This document shows positions 1 to 5,522 of a DNA stretch of 7,625 bases, one piece after another. The stretch comes from an uncultured Gammaproteobacteria bacterium. GTDB lineage: Bacteria > Pseudomonadota > Gammaproteobacteria > UBA9214. The position numbers and the translations under genes are program-made. The notes below the pieces were generated by a model, which searched no databases, had not been told where the DNA came from, and was given only the letters and a program-made list of their open reading frames with translations. The stretch's first letter is position 1. The number at the start of each line of letters is the position of its first letter. The stretch lies in NCBI GenBank assembly GCA_905480065.1, contig CAJQOV010000101.1:1-7625 (forward strand), in the 5' to 3' direction.

Positions 1-420
1 CTCCAGATAGCCCGCGTCCCCGGACAACACCCAGACCTCGTAGCTGCCGGGCGCAACATCCAGCGCAAAGGTCGCCGGACCGCCCGCGTAGGAACGTGCC
101 AGATCGTCCGGTGTCTCGCGGCTGATGACATTCAGATTTGCGCGCGCCTCCCAGCCCCCGGCTTCCGCGCGATGCCAGGCGCCGGTCTCGACTGCCCCGG
201 CCGCATCCAGCCAGCCGTAACCGCTAAGACGGTTGTAGTCGCTGCGCGCACTGATCTTGATGAAGGAGTCGACAGCGGGTGCATCCTGCGGCGCGAAGTT
301 GAAGCGGTAGCTGCCATCGTCGGGACCACGCAGCAACAGCAGCATGCTGATACCTGCCAGCACCAGCACCAGAATGACCAGCCGGAAGTGAAATGGGAAG
401 TGAAATGGGGTCGGTGTCAT
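1..420 (-). CDS. Membrane-anchored protein with carbohydrate-binding-like beta domain, N-terminal part (runs off left edge)
   Basis: The minus strand is open for 140 codons from an ATG at 420 to the window edge. Residues 1-12 read MTPTPFHFPFHF and are encoded by the REP-like repeat. Residues 13-32 form one hydrophobic helix followed by RG, giving an uncleaved membrane anchor or signal-anchor. From about residue 38 the chain looks like a secreted beta-sandwich module: a NFAPQDAPAVDSF start, a GYGW motif, a PDDLARSY segment, and a closing ALDVAPGSYEVWVLSGDAGY strand pair. This plan resembles N-terminal modules of rhamnogalacturonan-acetylesterase-like and other carbohydrate-active proteins; that is inference from motif feel, not a domain search. 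A stop codon directly precedes the ATG and no Shine-Dalgarno is visible, so this start is forced but poor. The catalytic part, if any, lies outside the window. The coding frame is secure; the function is open. Confidence 0.72.
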   Translation of the reverse strand, partial: MTPTPFHFPFHFRLVILVLVLAGISMLLLLRGPDDGSYRFNFAPQDAPAVDSFIKISARSDYNRLSGYGWLDAAGAVETGAWHRAEAGGWEARANLNVISRETPDDLARSYAGGPATFALDVAPGSYEVWVLSGDAGYLE

Positions 421-447
421 TTAAAGTGAAATGGGGTCGGTGTCATT
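386..447. repeat. Tandem partial copies of the REP-like arm
   Basis: A short form aagtgaaatggg at 386 is followed by longer forms starting aagtgaaatggggtcggtgt at 399 and 424, a 25-bp period for the complete arms. The last arm is also the left end of the full REP-like unit. The pattern suggests replication slippage or nested insertion at the edge of the unit. The ATG used by the leftmost gene (418-420) is the complement of the cat at the end of the middle copy. Confidence 0.85.
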
Positions 448-509
448 AACGGCTACGTCCTGGTCGTTTGTCATCTGCCCGGTTTTGTAAATTGACACCG
501 ACCCCATTT
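429..509. repeat. REP-like inverted-end element, copy A
   Basis: The unit opens with aaatggggtcggtgtcatt and closes with the inverted form aattgacaccgaccccattt, 81 bp from end to end. The interior carries tcatctgccc at 471-480. Copy B (928-1008) has the same length, the same orientation and the same interior decamer. The GGGTCGGTGTCA type of end is, to my knowledge, a common interspersed repeat in proteobacteria, often discussed with REP-associated tyrosine (Y1) transposases; no transposase gene is present here. The copy supplies the last 20 or so codons and the stop of the SYLF reading frame. Confidence 0.85.
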
Positions 510-898
510 CCCACCACCGTTGGTCCAATGCCGACCTCCCATCCATCGCTGCTCTTCAGGTAATCAAGCGATTTGTCGGTCATGAAAAACATCACATAGC
601 CGAAGGACTGGGCGTCTGCCTGGAGTCCGTAGGAAACGGCAGACGAGTTGTAGTAGCCTGTCGACTTGCCCTGCTGACGCAGCACACCGTCTCCGTATCG
701 CCCGCCAATCATCAGGCCTGCCTTGATGATCGAATGAAATATCAGAATACCCTTAGCCTTCTCAGCCAGTTGATTAGCGACCGGCGTGCTTTCATACAGG
801 TTAGCAAGCGCCATGTCGGCATCACGATCGATTTCATGGGCGGATGCAGCGAGGACAGCACCGTTAGCCAACCCAAGGACCAGTGCCGCAACGGACAA
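446..898 (-). pseudogene. SYLF/Ysc84-family lipid-binding protein, truncated at both ends
   Basis: The frame encodes 150 residues. Residues 1-20 look like a signal-peptide core (SVAALVLGLANGAVLAASA) without the usual basic start. Residues 21-128 match the SYLF family: EIDRDADMALANLYE, then AKGILIFHSIIKAG, IGGRYGDGVLR, GYYNSSAVSYGLQ, a MFFMTDKSLDYLKSSDGWEVG block. Known SYLF proteins of this type are about 190 residues and continue with roughly 50 more residues. Here they stop at GPTVV and are replaced by GNGVGVNLQN and a tail encoded by REP-like copy A. The only in-frame start is a TTG with a stop three codons upstream; an ATG at 909-907 is in another frame, and copy B begins about 20 bp further out. 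The gene is therefore probably dead. SYLF proteins are exported and associated with lipid binding; residual function is doubtful. Confidence 0.75.
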
Positions 899-927
899 TA
901 CCAGTCATTGATTATATCGATACGGGG

Positions 928-1008
928 AAATGGGGTCGGTGTCAATTATGGCTTCGCGGTAGTCGGTCCTCATCTGCCCTGTTTTGCAGATTGACTCCGA
1001 CCCCATTT
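928..1008. repeat. REP-like inverted-end element, copy B
   Basis: The left end aaatggggtcggtgtcaatt (928-947) is inverted at the right end as attgactccgaccccattt (990-1008), with one mismatch. The core is 81 bp, exactly as in copy A, and has the same interior decamer tcatctgccc (970-979). A further ccccattt follows at 1010-1017. Orientation is the same as copy A, so the two copies bracket the SYLF fragment as direct repeats of a unit with inverted ends. Confidence 0.85.
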
Positions 1009-1075
1009 CCCCCATTTCCTCGCGTCATTGCTGATAATCGTGACCAGGCGCTCAAAAAAGGCTTAATGTCCACCC

Positions 1076-1081
1076 TATAAT
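1076..1081 (+). promoter_or_regulatory. Candidate -10 box of the outer-membrane protein gene
   Basis: A perfect TATAAT lies about 60 bp before the start codon. No convincing -35 hexamer is found at 16-18 bp spacing (that stretch is A-rich), so this could be an activator-dependent promoter or a chance match. Confidence 0.35.
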
Positions 1082-1130
1082 ATGCCGAGAACCGCTCATC
1101 CAGAATGACCAGCACTGCTAACGAAGCCCG

Positions 1131-1135
1131 GGAGG
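1131..1135 (+). promoter_or_regulatory. Ribosome binding site of the outer-membrane protein gene
   Basis: GGAGG followed by 7 nt before the ATG at 1143 fixes this start. A competing ATG at 1138 is closed at once by TAA, which overlaps the true ATG. Confidence 0.8.
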
Positions 1136-1142
1136 AAATGTA

Positions 1143-1901
1143 ATGGAAAAACGGATGCTTGCACTGGCGCTACCGATAGTTTTGGCTGCCACGACAGCGT
1201 GCGCAGACACACTCAGCGCCCGGATTGGCTTCAACTACTGGGATTTTGATATCAGCGGCACAGCCCGCTACCAGAGTACGAACCCAGCCGATGCTATCGA
1301 CGTAAACGACGACCTCGGTTTCAACAACGATACGCTGACATCGCTCTACGCTATTTTCGAGCACCCGGCACCATTGATCCCAAACGTCAAGGTCGTCAGC
1401 ACCAGTCTCGATAGCGATGCCAATGGCGCCTTGTCCAGGGCCTTTACCTGGGGTGATATCGACTTTACGATCAATGAAGATGTCCGTAGCGAAGTACAAC
1501 TCGACCAGATCGATGCAGCCCTGTACTGGCGCATTCTCGATAACGTGGCCAACCTGGACATTGGCATCAATGCCAAGTATATCGATATAGATGCAACCAT
1601 TACTGGCGCCACATCGGGTTCCGATACGGCTAACGTGTCCGGCCTGGTTCCCATGCTCTATGCGGGTGTGGGCATTGACCTCCCCCTTACCGGCTTGAGC
1701 GTCAGCGCGGATGGTGCCTACATTAGTTATGACGGTAGCAACTTTTACGATGTCACTGTCCGAGCCACCTATGACAGCCCTTGGCTGTTGGGCATCGAAG
1801 CCGGCTATCGCAAGCTGAGGCTGGATCTCGATAACTTCGACGAGTCCTATGCTAACGTCGAGTTCGCTGGCCCCTATCTGGGGGCCTACATCCATTTCTG
1901 A
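1143..1901 (+). CDS. TIGR04219-type outer-membrane beta-barrel protein
   Basis: The 252-residue product begins with a signal peptide (basic MEKR, hydrophobic core, likely cleavage after ACA at residue 21). The mature part alternates polar and apolar residues as in a beta barrel and ends in GPYLGAYIHF, with the C-terminal aromatic residue expected for Bam-dependent insertion. Family-type blocks are visible: a DDLGF segment early on, a YAIFEHPAPLIPNVKV strand pair, ALYWRILDNVANLDIGINAKY in the middle, LVPMLYAGVGIDLPLTGLSVSA, YISYDGSNFYD, and EAGYRKLRLDLD near the end. Length and order agree with the TIGR04219 family as I know it; no biochemical role is established for the family. A strong ribosome binding site decides the start. 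The gene stands alone and faces the toxin remnant; the long inverted repeat begins 10 bp after its stop and may act as its terminator. Confidence 0.88.
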   Translation: MEKRMLALALPIVLAATTACADTLSARIGFNYWDFDISGTARYQSTNPADAIDVNDDLGFNNDTLTSLYAIFEHPAPLIPNVKVVSTSLDSDANGALSRAFTWGDIDFTINEDVRSEVQLDQIDAALYWRILDNVANLDIGINAKYIDIDATITGATSGSDTANVSGLVPMLYAGVGIDLPLTGLSVSADGAYISYDGSNFYDVTVRATYDSPWLLGIEAGYRKLRLDLDNFDESYANVEFAGPYLGAYIHF

Positions 1902-1911
1902 TTCGCAACCC

Positions 1912-2005
1912 GAGACTGTAAATTAAATTGTGTAACTGCTCATTATTTTCTACCTTATATGGGGATAGTAATGATGAGCAGTTACACAATTTAATTTACA
2001 GTCTC
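1912..2005. mobile_element. MITE-like element with perfect 32-bp terminal inverted repeats
   Basis: The arms 1912-1943 and 1974-2005 are exact reverse complements, starting gagactgtaaattaaattg. A one-mismatch extension reaches 1946/1971. The 30-bp centre carries no gene. The arms are AT-rich, unlike the surrounding DNA. Such ends recall IS256-type insertion sequences, but that link is from memory and unproven. No target-site duplication is visible in the flanks. The right arm overwrites the last codons of the toxin gene. As RNA the element would form a very stable hairpin between two convergent genes. Confidence 0.85.
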
Positions 2006-2262
2006 ACATCCAGCGCATCCTGACCTTGCCAAAGGAACACAATGCGCCACTGATCGTTGATCCGCAGGCTCCAGAATCCCGCACGATCACCTTTCAATAT
2101 TTCCAATCGGTTACTTGGCGGAATACGTAACATTTCAAGTTTCGGAGCCGCGTTGATCTGGTCCAGCAACCGTCGTACCTTATCGTGCAATTCACGCGGT
2201 AGCTTTCGCGCCTGGCGGTAGAAAAGACCTGCAATATCTTCGCTAACTTTCTGTTTTATAAT
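1996..2262 (-). pseudogene. HigB/RelE-family toxin remnant, both ends damaged
   Basis: The frame from an ATT at 2262 to TAA encodes 88 residues. Middle and end match HigB-type RelE/ParE toxins: LHDKVRRLLDQINAA, a LRIPPSNRLEILKGDRAGFW block and SLRINDQWRIVFLW with the conserved Lys and Arg. Family members are about 92 residues and end in a D-V-x-x-V-D-Y-H type tail whose Asp-Tyr-His residues contribute to mRNA cleavage. Here DV is followed by Arg-Leu-stop encoded by the inverted-repeat arm, so the catalytic tail is gone. At the 5' end no ATG, GTG or TTG exists between the upstream stop (2281-2283) and a TTG at 2190, which would delete the first 24 residues. ATT-ATA-AAA looks like a decayed ATG start. 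No higA-like antitoxin follows; its expected place is taken by the repeat and the barrel gene. The family call is firm; loss of function is inferred. Confidence 0.75.
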
Positions 2263-2263
2263 A

Positions 2264-2359
2264 TGATGCGCCCGGAGGAATTACTCGGGGCTGCGCCCCT
2301 CGCCCCTGCGGGGCCGCCGGCAAAGCCGGCGTTCTTCGCCGCTGCGCGGCTTGTCGAAC
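2264..2359 (-). repeat. Partial tRNA 3' end (second remnant) interrupted by a four-hairpin insert
   Basis: Read on the minus strand, GAGTTCGA is followed by about 70 bp of GC-rich palindromes and then AATTCCTCCGGGCGCATCA, which corresponds to the 3' half of the T-arm and acceptor of the tRNA-Arg, with TCA in place of CCA. Hairpins on the plus strand: ggggc-tgc-gcccc (2287-2299), gcccc-tgc-ggggc (2302-2314), cgccggc-aaa-gccggcg (2315-2331), gccgc-tgc-gcggc (2338-2350). No anticodon or D-arm half is present. The toxin remnant starts directly after it. Confidence 0.75.
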
Positions 2360-2375
2360 TCAACCAATTAGAAAC

Positions 2376-2394
2376 GTCGGGAGTTCGAACCTCT
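2376..2394 (+). repeat. Isolated T-arm copy in opposite orientation
   Basis: The 19 bases gtcgggagttcgaacctct differ at one position from the T-arm region of the tRNA-Arg (which reads GTCGGGAGTTCGAATCTCT on the minus strand), but lie on the plus strand. The acceptor part that should follow is not recognisable (ggtatacc instead). Confidence 0.6.
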
Positions 2395-2403
2395 GGTATA
2401 CCG

Positions 2404-2444
2404 ATAAACAAGAAGGCCCGCGCAAGGCGGGCCTTCTTGTTTAT
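2404..2444. terminator. Strong bidirectional hairpin terminator behind the first tRNA remnant
   Basis: An 18-bp perfect stem (2404-2421 with 2427-2444) closes on a 5-nt loop; core aaggcccgc / gcgggcctt, flanked by A and T runs on both sides. On the minus strand it follows the CCA of the first tRNA-like remnant by one base, as a tRNA terminator would. Confidence 0.85.
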
Positions 2445-2445
2445 T

Positions 2446-2543
2446 TGGCGCGCCCGGAGAGATTGCGCAGCACATCCTTGTGCTGCGCCCTTCGGGCCGC
2501 CGCTGCGCGGCGTCCAAAATCGCTCCCGGCGATTTTGTCGAAC
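2446..2543 (-). repeat. Partial tRNA 3' end (first remnant) interrupted by a four-hairpin insert
   Basis: On the minus strand the unit reads AGTTCGA, then about 74 bp of palindromes, then ATCTCTCCGGGCGCGCCA, identical over 18 bases to the 3' end of the intact tRNA-Arg including CCA. Hairpins on the plus strand: gcgcagcaca-tcct-tgtgctgcgc (2465-2488), gccc-ttc-gggc (2487-2497), cgccgc-tgc-gcggcg (2498-2512), caaaatcgc-tcccg-gcgattttg (2515-2537). The insert sits in the T-loop. The 5' side of the T-stem is altered (GTCGGG plus 6 extra bases before AGTTCGA) and the rest of the tRNA is missing. Confidence 0.8.
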
Positions 2544-2577
2544 TGTGGAGCCCGACCCAGCCCCGCACAAGCCAAAC

Positions 2578-2603
2578 AAAAAACCGGCCAGAAGGCCGGT
2601 TTT
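2578..2603 (-). terminator. Intrinsic terminator of tRNA-Arg
   Basis: On the minus strand AAAACCGGCC, loop TTCT, GGCCGGTTTTTT begins a few bases after the tRNA CCA. The stem is GC-rich and followed by six T, a textbook intrinsic terminator. Confidence 0.9.
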
Positions 2604-2608
2604 GTGTT

Positions 2609-2685
2609 TGGCGCGCCCGGAGAGATTCGAACTCCCGACCGCCTGGTTCGTAGCCAGGTACTCTATCCAACTGAGCTACGGGCGC
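2609..2685 (-). tRNA. tRNA-Arg, anticodon ACG
   Basis: All four arms fold on the minus strand. The acceptor GCGCCCG (5' end at 2685) pairs with CGGGCGC, followed by discriminator G and an encoded CCA (2611-2609). The D-arm is GCTC-AGTTGGATA-GAGT, the anticodon stem CCTGG/CCAGG encloses CTACGAA with anticodon ACG, and the T-arm is GGGAG-TTCGAAT-CTCTC. The ACG anticodon is normally edited to ICG to read CGU, CGC and CGA. The gene has its own promoter and terminator and is followed by two truncated copies of its 3' end. Confidence 0.97.
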
Positions 2686-2703
2686 ATAGTCAACAGGCGA
2701 GGG

Positions 2704-2731
2704 ATTATACAGAAAAATCACCTCTCGTCAT
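2704..2731 (-). promoter_or_regulatory. Promoter of tRNA-Arg
   Basis: On the minus strand a perfect TATAAT (2709-2704) lies about 19 bp before the tRNA 5' end, with ATGACG (2731-2726, four of six matches to TTGACA) at 16-bp spacing. The bases after the -10 box (CCCTCGCC) form the GC-rich discriminator typical of stringently controlled stable-RNA promoters. Confidence 0.7.
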
Positions 2732-3008
2732 TCCCGCACCGAAATGATTTTCCGCTTATTTCGACGCGTCTGGCCGGGCAAACGAGTCCATGGCAAACAG
2801 CGCGCTTTTCCTGAATACACAAGGACTTTTAAAAGGGGTGTGGGTTATTGCGGCTGCCCACCGGGGCGAACCCCCTGCCCCGCTGATTGCTGATCGTAAC
2901 CACCGGGGAAAATCCCGCCCTGCTGACAATAACTATTCGCTTGTTATTTTAACTGTCTGTTACATAGCGTATTTAGCACCCGCACAATTCTTCGCCGCAG
3001 GGACGGCA
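2732..3008. other. Intergenic stretch without recognisable gene
   Basis: Between the tRNA promoter and the permease terminator I find no convincing coding frame on either strand. It holds a small ggggcgaacccc hairpin (2863-2874), a cttttaaaag palindrome (2825-2834) and a weak aataac/gttatt hairpin (2928-2948). None is enough to call an RNA gene. Confidence 0.5.
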
Positions 3009-3034
3009 AACGGCCGCGCCGGAGTGCGGCCGTT
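3009..3034 (-). terminator. Probable terminator of the ybbA-ybbP operon
   Basis: AACGGCCGC (minus strand) pairs with GCGGCCGTT across an 8-nt loop and begins inside the ybbP stop codon. Only three T follow, so termination may be partial. Confidence 0.55.
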
Positions 3035-5522
3035 ACTGGTTGCGCAACAGCAGCATGGGACTGCGCTCCAGCACAGCCCGTGTTCCGGCATAACCGGCCA
3101 CGCCGATCAGCAGCGCGCCCGCTGCCGGCGTAATGACCCATAGCAGCCACTGAAAACTGTGCTCCAGGTGCAGCACCTGTGTGTAGAGTACCCAGCTCAG
3201 GCATTCCGTACCCAGCGCCGCCACCAGGCCTGCCAGCGCACCCAGCGCGGTAAATTCCGCCAGGTGACCGGCCCGCAACTGGCGGCGGCTGCCACCAAGC
3301 GCCCGCAGCAGTGCACCTTCATACAGCCGGTCATCCTGGCTGGCCTGCAGGGCGGCGAACAGCACGGCAAATCCTGCCAGCAGCGTAAACACCAGCACAT
3401 ATTCCACCGCCAGCGCGACCTGCCGGAAGATGCGGCCGACCTGCTCGATCATGCGGTCCAGTTCCAGCACGGTCACTGCCGGATACCGCGCCACCAGCTC
3501 GCGCAGCAGGGACTTGTCTGCCTTTTGCAGGTAGAAACTGGTGATGTAGGTCGCGGGAAACCGGTCGATCACGTGTGGCGGGAATACCATGTAGAAGTTG
3601 GGTCGAAACGACTCCCACTCCACGCTGCGGATACTGGCCACCGCGGCAGTGAAGCGCTGCTCGCCGATCGCGAAGCGCAATTCGTCACCCACCTGGATAC
3701 CCAGGCGTTCGGCCAGCTTCGCTTCCACCGAGACCAATGCCTTGCCGCTGTCATCCGGCTGCCACCAGCGCCCCTTCAGGATATGGTTGTCTGCCTGCAG
3801 TGCTGTTGTCCAGGTCAGGTTGAGCTCGCGGTTCAGGACATTGTCGCTGCGCGCCTCCTTGGTCACGGCCTTGCGCACGGCGGCGCCGTTGATCTCCACC
3901 AGCCGGCCACGCACCATCGGGTAGAGCTGTGCGGTCGTCACACCGGCCTCCTCCATGAACGTCCGGAATGCCGCTACCTGCTCCGGCAGGATATTGATGG
4001 CGAAGTGATTGGGTGCATCGGCCGGCAGCTGTCGCTGCCAGGTCGTCATCAGGTCCGTGCGCACCAGCGCCACCACCGCCATCGCCATCAGCGTCAGGCC
4101 AAACGCCAGGATCTGGCTGACGCTGCTACCCCTGCGACGCCACAGGTTGTTCAGGCCAAAACGCCACGCCACGCCAACGCGGGTATGCAGGCGCCGGCTC
4201 AGCAGCAGCAACAGCAAGGCAACAAGACTCAACAGTGCGACCAGGGCAACGGCACCGACCAGCACGGACAGTGTCAACGCCCAATTGTCGGTGTAGCGCC
4301 ACATCACTGCCAGGATGGCGCACAGGGCCGCCCCGTAAACCAGCCATGCCCGACTCGGCAGGGGTAACAGGTCACGGCGCAGCACCCGCAACGGCGGCAC
4401 ACTCTTCAGGCGCAACACCGGGGGCAGTGCAAAGCCGGCCAGCGTGATCAGCCCGGTGGCGAAGCCCGCCAGCACCGGCCATGCCGTTGTCACGGAAGGC
4501 GCGGCCGGCAACAGGTCGGCCAGCAGGTACACCAGGCCGAACTGGGCCAGCCAGCCGAGCAAACTGCCGACCGCCGAGGCAAGCAGGCCGATCACCAGCA
4601 GCTGGGGAAGATAGAGACCGAGCAGATCGCGCTGCGAGGCGCCCAGGCAGCGCAGTATCGCGCTCATGTCGAAATGCCGCTCACTGTAACGGCGCGCCGC
4701 CATGGCCACCGCGACCCCGGCCAGGATAATCGCCGCCAACACCGCAAGCCCGAGGTAACGTTGTGCCCGTTCCAGCGCCGAACCCACGGCCTGGCGTCCC
4801 CCCTTTACGTCGACCAGCTCGTGACTGGGACCCAGGCGCGGTTCAAGCCACTTGCGGAATCCCGCGACATCCGTCTCGCGGCCCGCAAACAGGTACTGGT
4901 AGGAAAGCCGGCTGCCTGGTTGTACCACGCCGGTTGCCGGGACATCCGCCATCCGCATCAGCAGTCGCGGCGACATGCCGAACGGGTCCCGGGCCTGGCC
5001 GGGCTCGAAGGTGATCACCGCGGTGATTTTCAGGGCATGGGCGCCGACCTCCACGGAGTCGCCCACCTGCAGGCCGAGGTTGGTGAGCAGGCGCGGCGCT
5101 ACCCATGCCTCCCCGGGGCCGGGCAGCGTGTCCGTGTCGACATCGGCAGCGAACGGCGCCGGCGCGATCCGCAACCGGCCACGCAGCGGGAAGCCATCCT
5201 GCACCGCCTTCACACTGGAGAGCAGCAGTTCCTCGCCGCCAACCACCACGCTGGCGAACTCGAGTGTCTCGATCGCCTGCAGGCCGGCGGCACGCGCCTT
5301 GCCTAGCCAGGCGTTCTCCACGGGTCGCGGACTGAGCAGCACCAGGTCGGCGCCGAGGAAGTCTGCCGACTGGTTCACCAGTCCCCGGCCCAGCCGATCG
5401 GTAAAGAATCCGATGGCCGTGCTGGCCGCCACGGCGATCACCAGGGCAATCGCCAGGATGCGCTGCTCTCCGGACCGCCAGTTGCGGGCCAGCAGCCGCA
5501 TGGACAGGCCCCAGCGAATCAT
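3033..5522 (-). CDS. ybbP: YbbP-like ABC transporter permease (FtsX/MacB type)
   Basis: The 829-residue product matches E. coli YbbP (about 804 residues) in length and landmarks. A first membrane helix lies at about 22-41, followed by a large periplasmic domain (about 42-250) with a PRLLTNLGLQVGDSVEVG motif and an AVQPGSR-like VVQPGSRLSY. Helices follow near 257-277, 303-337, 348-370, 393-408 and 413-441. A second half repeats the plan: helix at about 469-487, second periplasmic domain (about 500-700) with the hallmark LNRELNLTW and VEWESFRPNFYMVFP, and a terminal three-helix FtsX block (about 706-725, 755-780, 791-812). This duplicated FtsX-like layout is typical of the family. The start overlaps the ybbA stop as ATGA, implying translational coupling. 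With YbbA it should form an inner-membrane ABC complex; the substrate is not established, and lipid or lipoprotein-related export is inferred from relatives and the tesA link. Confidence 0.92.
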   Translation of the reverse strand: MIRWGLSMRLLARNWRSGEQRILAIALVIAVAASTAIGFFTDRLGRGLVNQSADFLGADLVLLSPRPVENAWLGKARAAGLQAIETLEFASVVVGGEELLLSSVKAVQDGFPLRGRLRIAPAPFAADVDTDTLPGPGEAWVAPRLLTNLGLQVGDSVEVGAHALKITAVITFEPGQARDPFGMSPRLLMRMADVPATGVVQPGSRLSYQYLFAGRETDVAGFRKWLEPRLGPSHELVDVKGGRQAVGSALERAQRYLGLAVLAAIILAGVAVAMAARRYSERHFDMSAILRCLGASQRDLLGLYLPQLLVIGLLASAVGSLLGWLAQFGLVYLLADLLPAAPSVTTAWPVLAGFATGLITLAGFALPPVLRLKSVPPLRVLRRDLLPLPSRAWLVYGAALCAILAVMWRYTDNWALTLSVLVGAVALVALLSLVALLLLLLSRRLHTRVGVAWRFGLNNLWRRRGSSVSQILAFGLTLMAMAVVALVRTDLMTTWQRQLPADAPNHFAINILPEQVAAFRTFMEEAGVTTAQLYPMVRGRLVEINGAAVRKAVTKEARSDNVLNRELNLTWTTALQADNHILKGRWWQPDDSGKALVSVEAKLAERLGIQVGDELRFAIGEQRFTAAVASIRSVEWESFRPNFYMVFPPHVIDRFPATYITSFYLQKADKSLLRELVARYPAVTVLELDRMIEQVGRIFRQVALAVEYVLVFTLLAGFAVLFAALQASQDDRLYEGALLRALGGSRRQLRAGHLAEFTALGALAGLVAALGTECLSWVLYTQVLHLEHSFQWLLWVITPAAGALLIGVAGYAGTRAVLERSPMLLLRNQ

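Noticed and set aside
1170..1895. 241-codon minus-strand frame opposite the outer-membrane gene.
   Set aside because: The plus frame has a signal peptide, a strong ribosome binding site and family blocks; the minus frame has none.
2287..2537. Clustered palindromes considered as a CRISPR array or integron attC sites.
   Set aside because: No repeated unit with regular spacers, no cas or integrase gene, and no attC core motifs.
2446..2685. Array considered as prophage or integrative-element att sites at the tRNA 3' end.
   Set aside because: No integrase or cargo lies between the copies; only terminators and hairpins do.
2263..2814. Long Ala/Arg/Pro-rich open frames on both strands over the tRNA array (also 2256-2579, 2368-2721, 2445-2747).
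   Set aside because: They translate hairpins, terminators and the tRNA gene itself; no domain-like sequence and no ribosome binding site.
3159..4367. 402-codon plus-strand frame opposite ybbP, rich in Gln, His and Arg.
   Set aside because: It is antisense to the well-supported permease; its composition is the usual shadow of a GC-rich gene.
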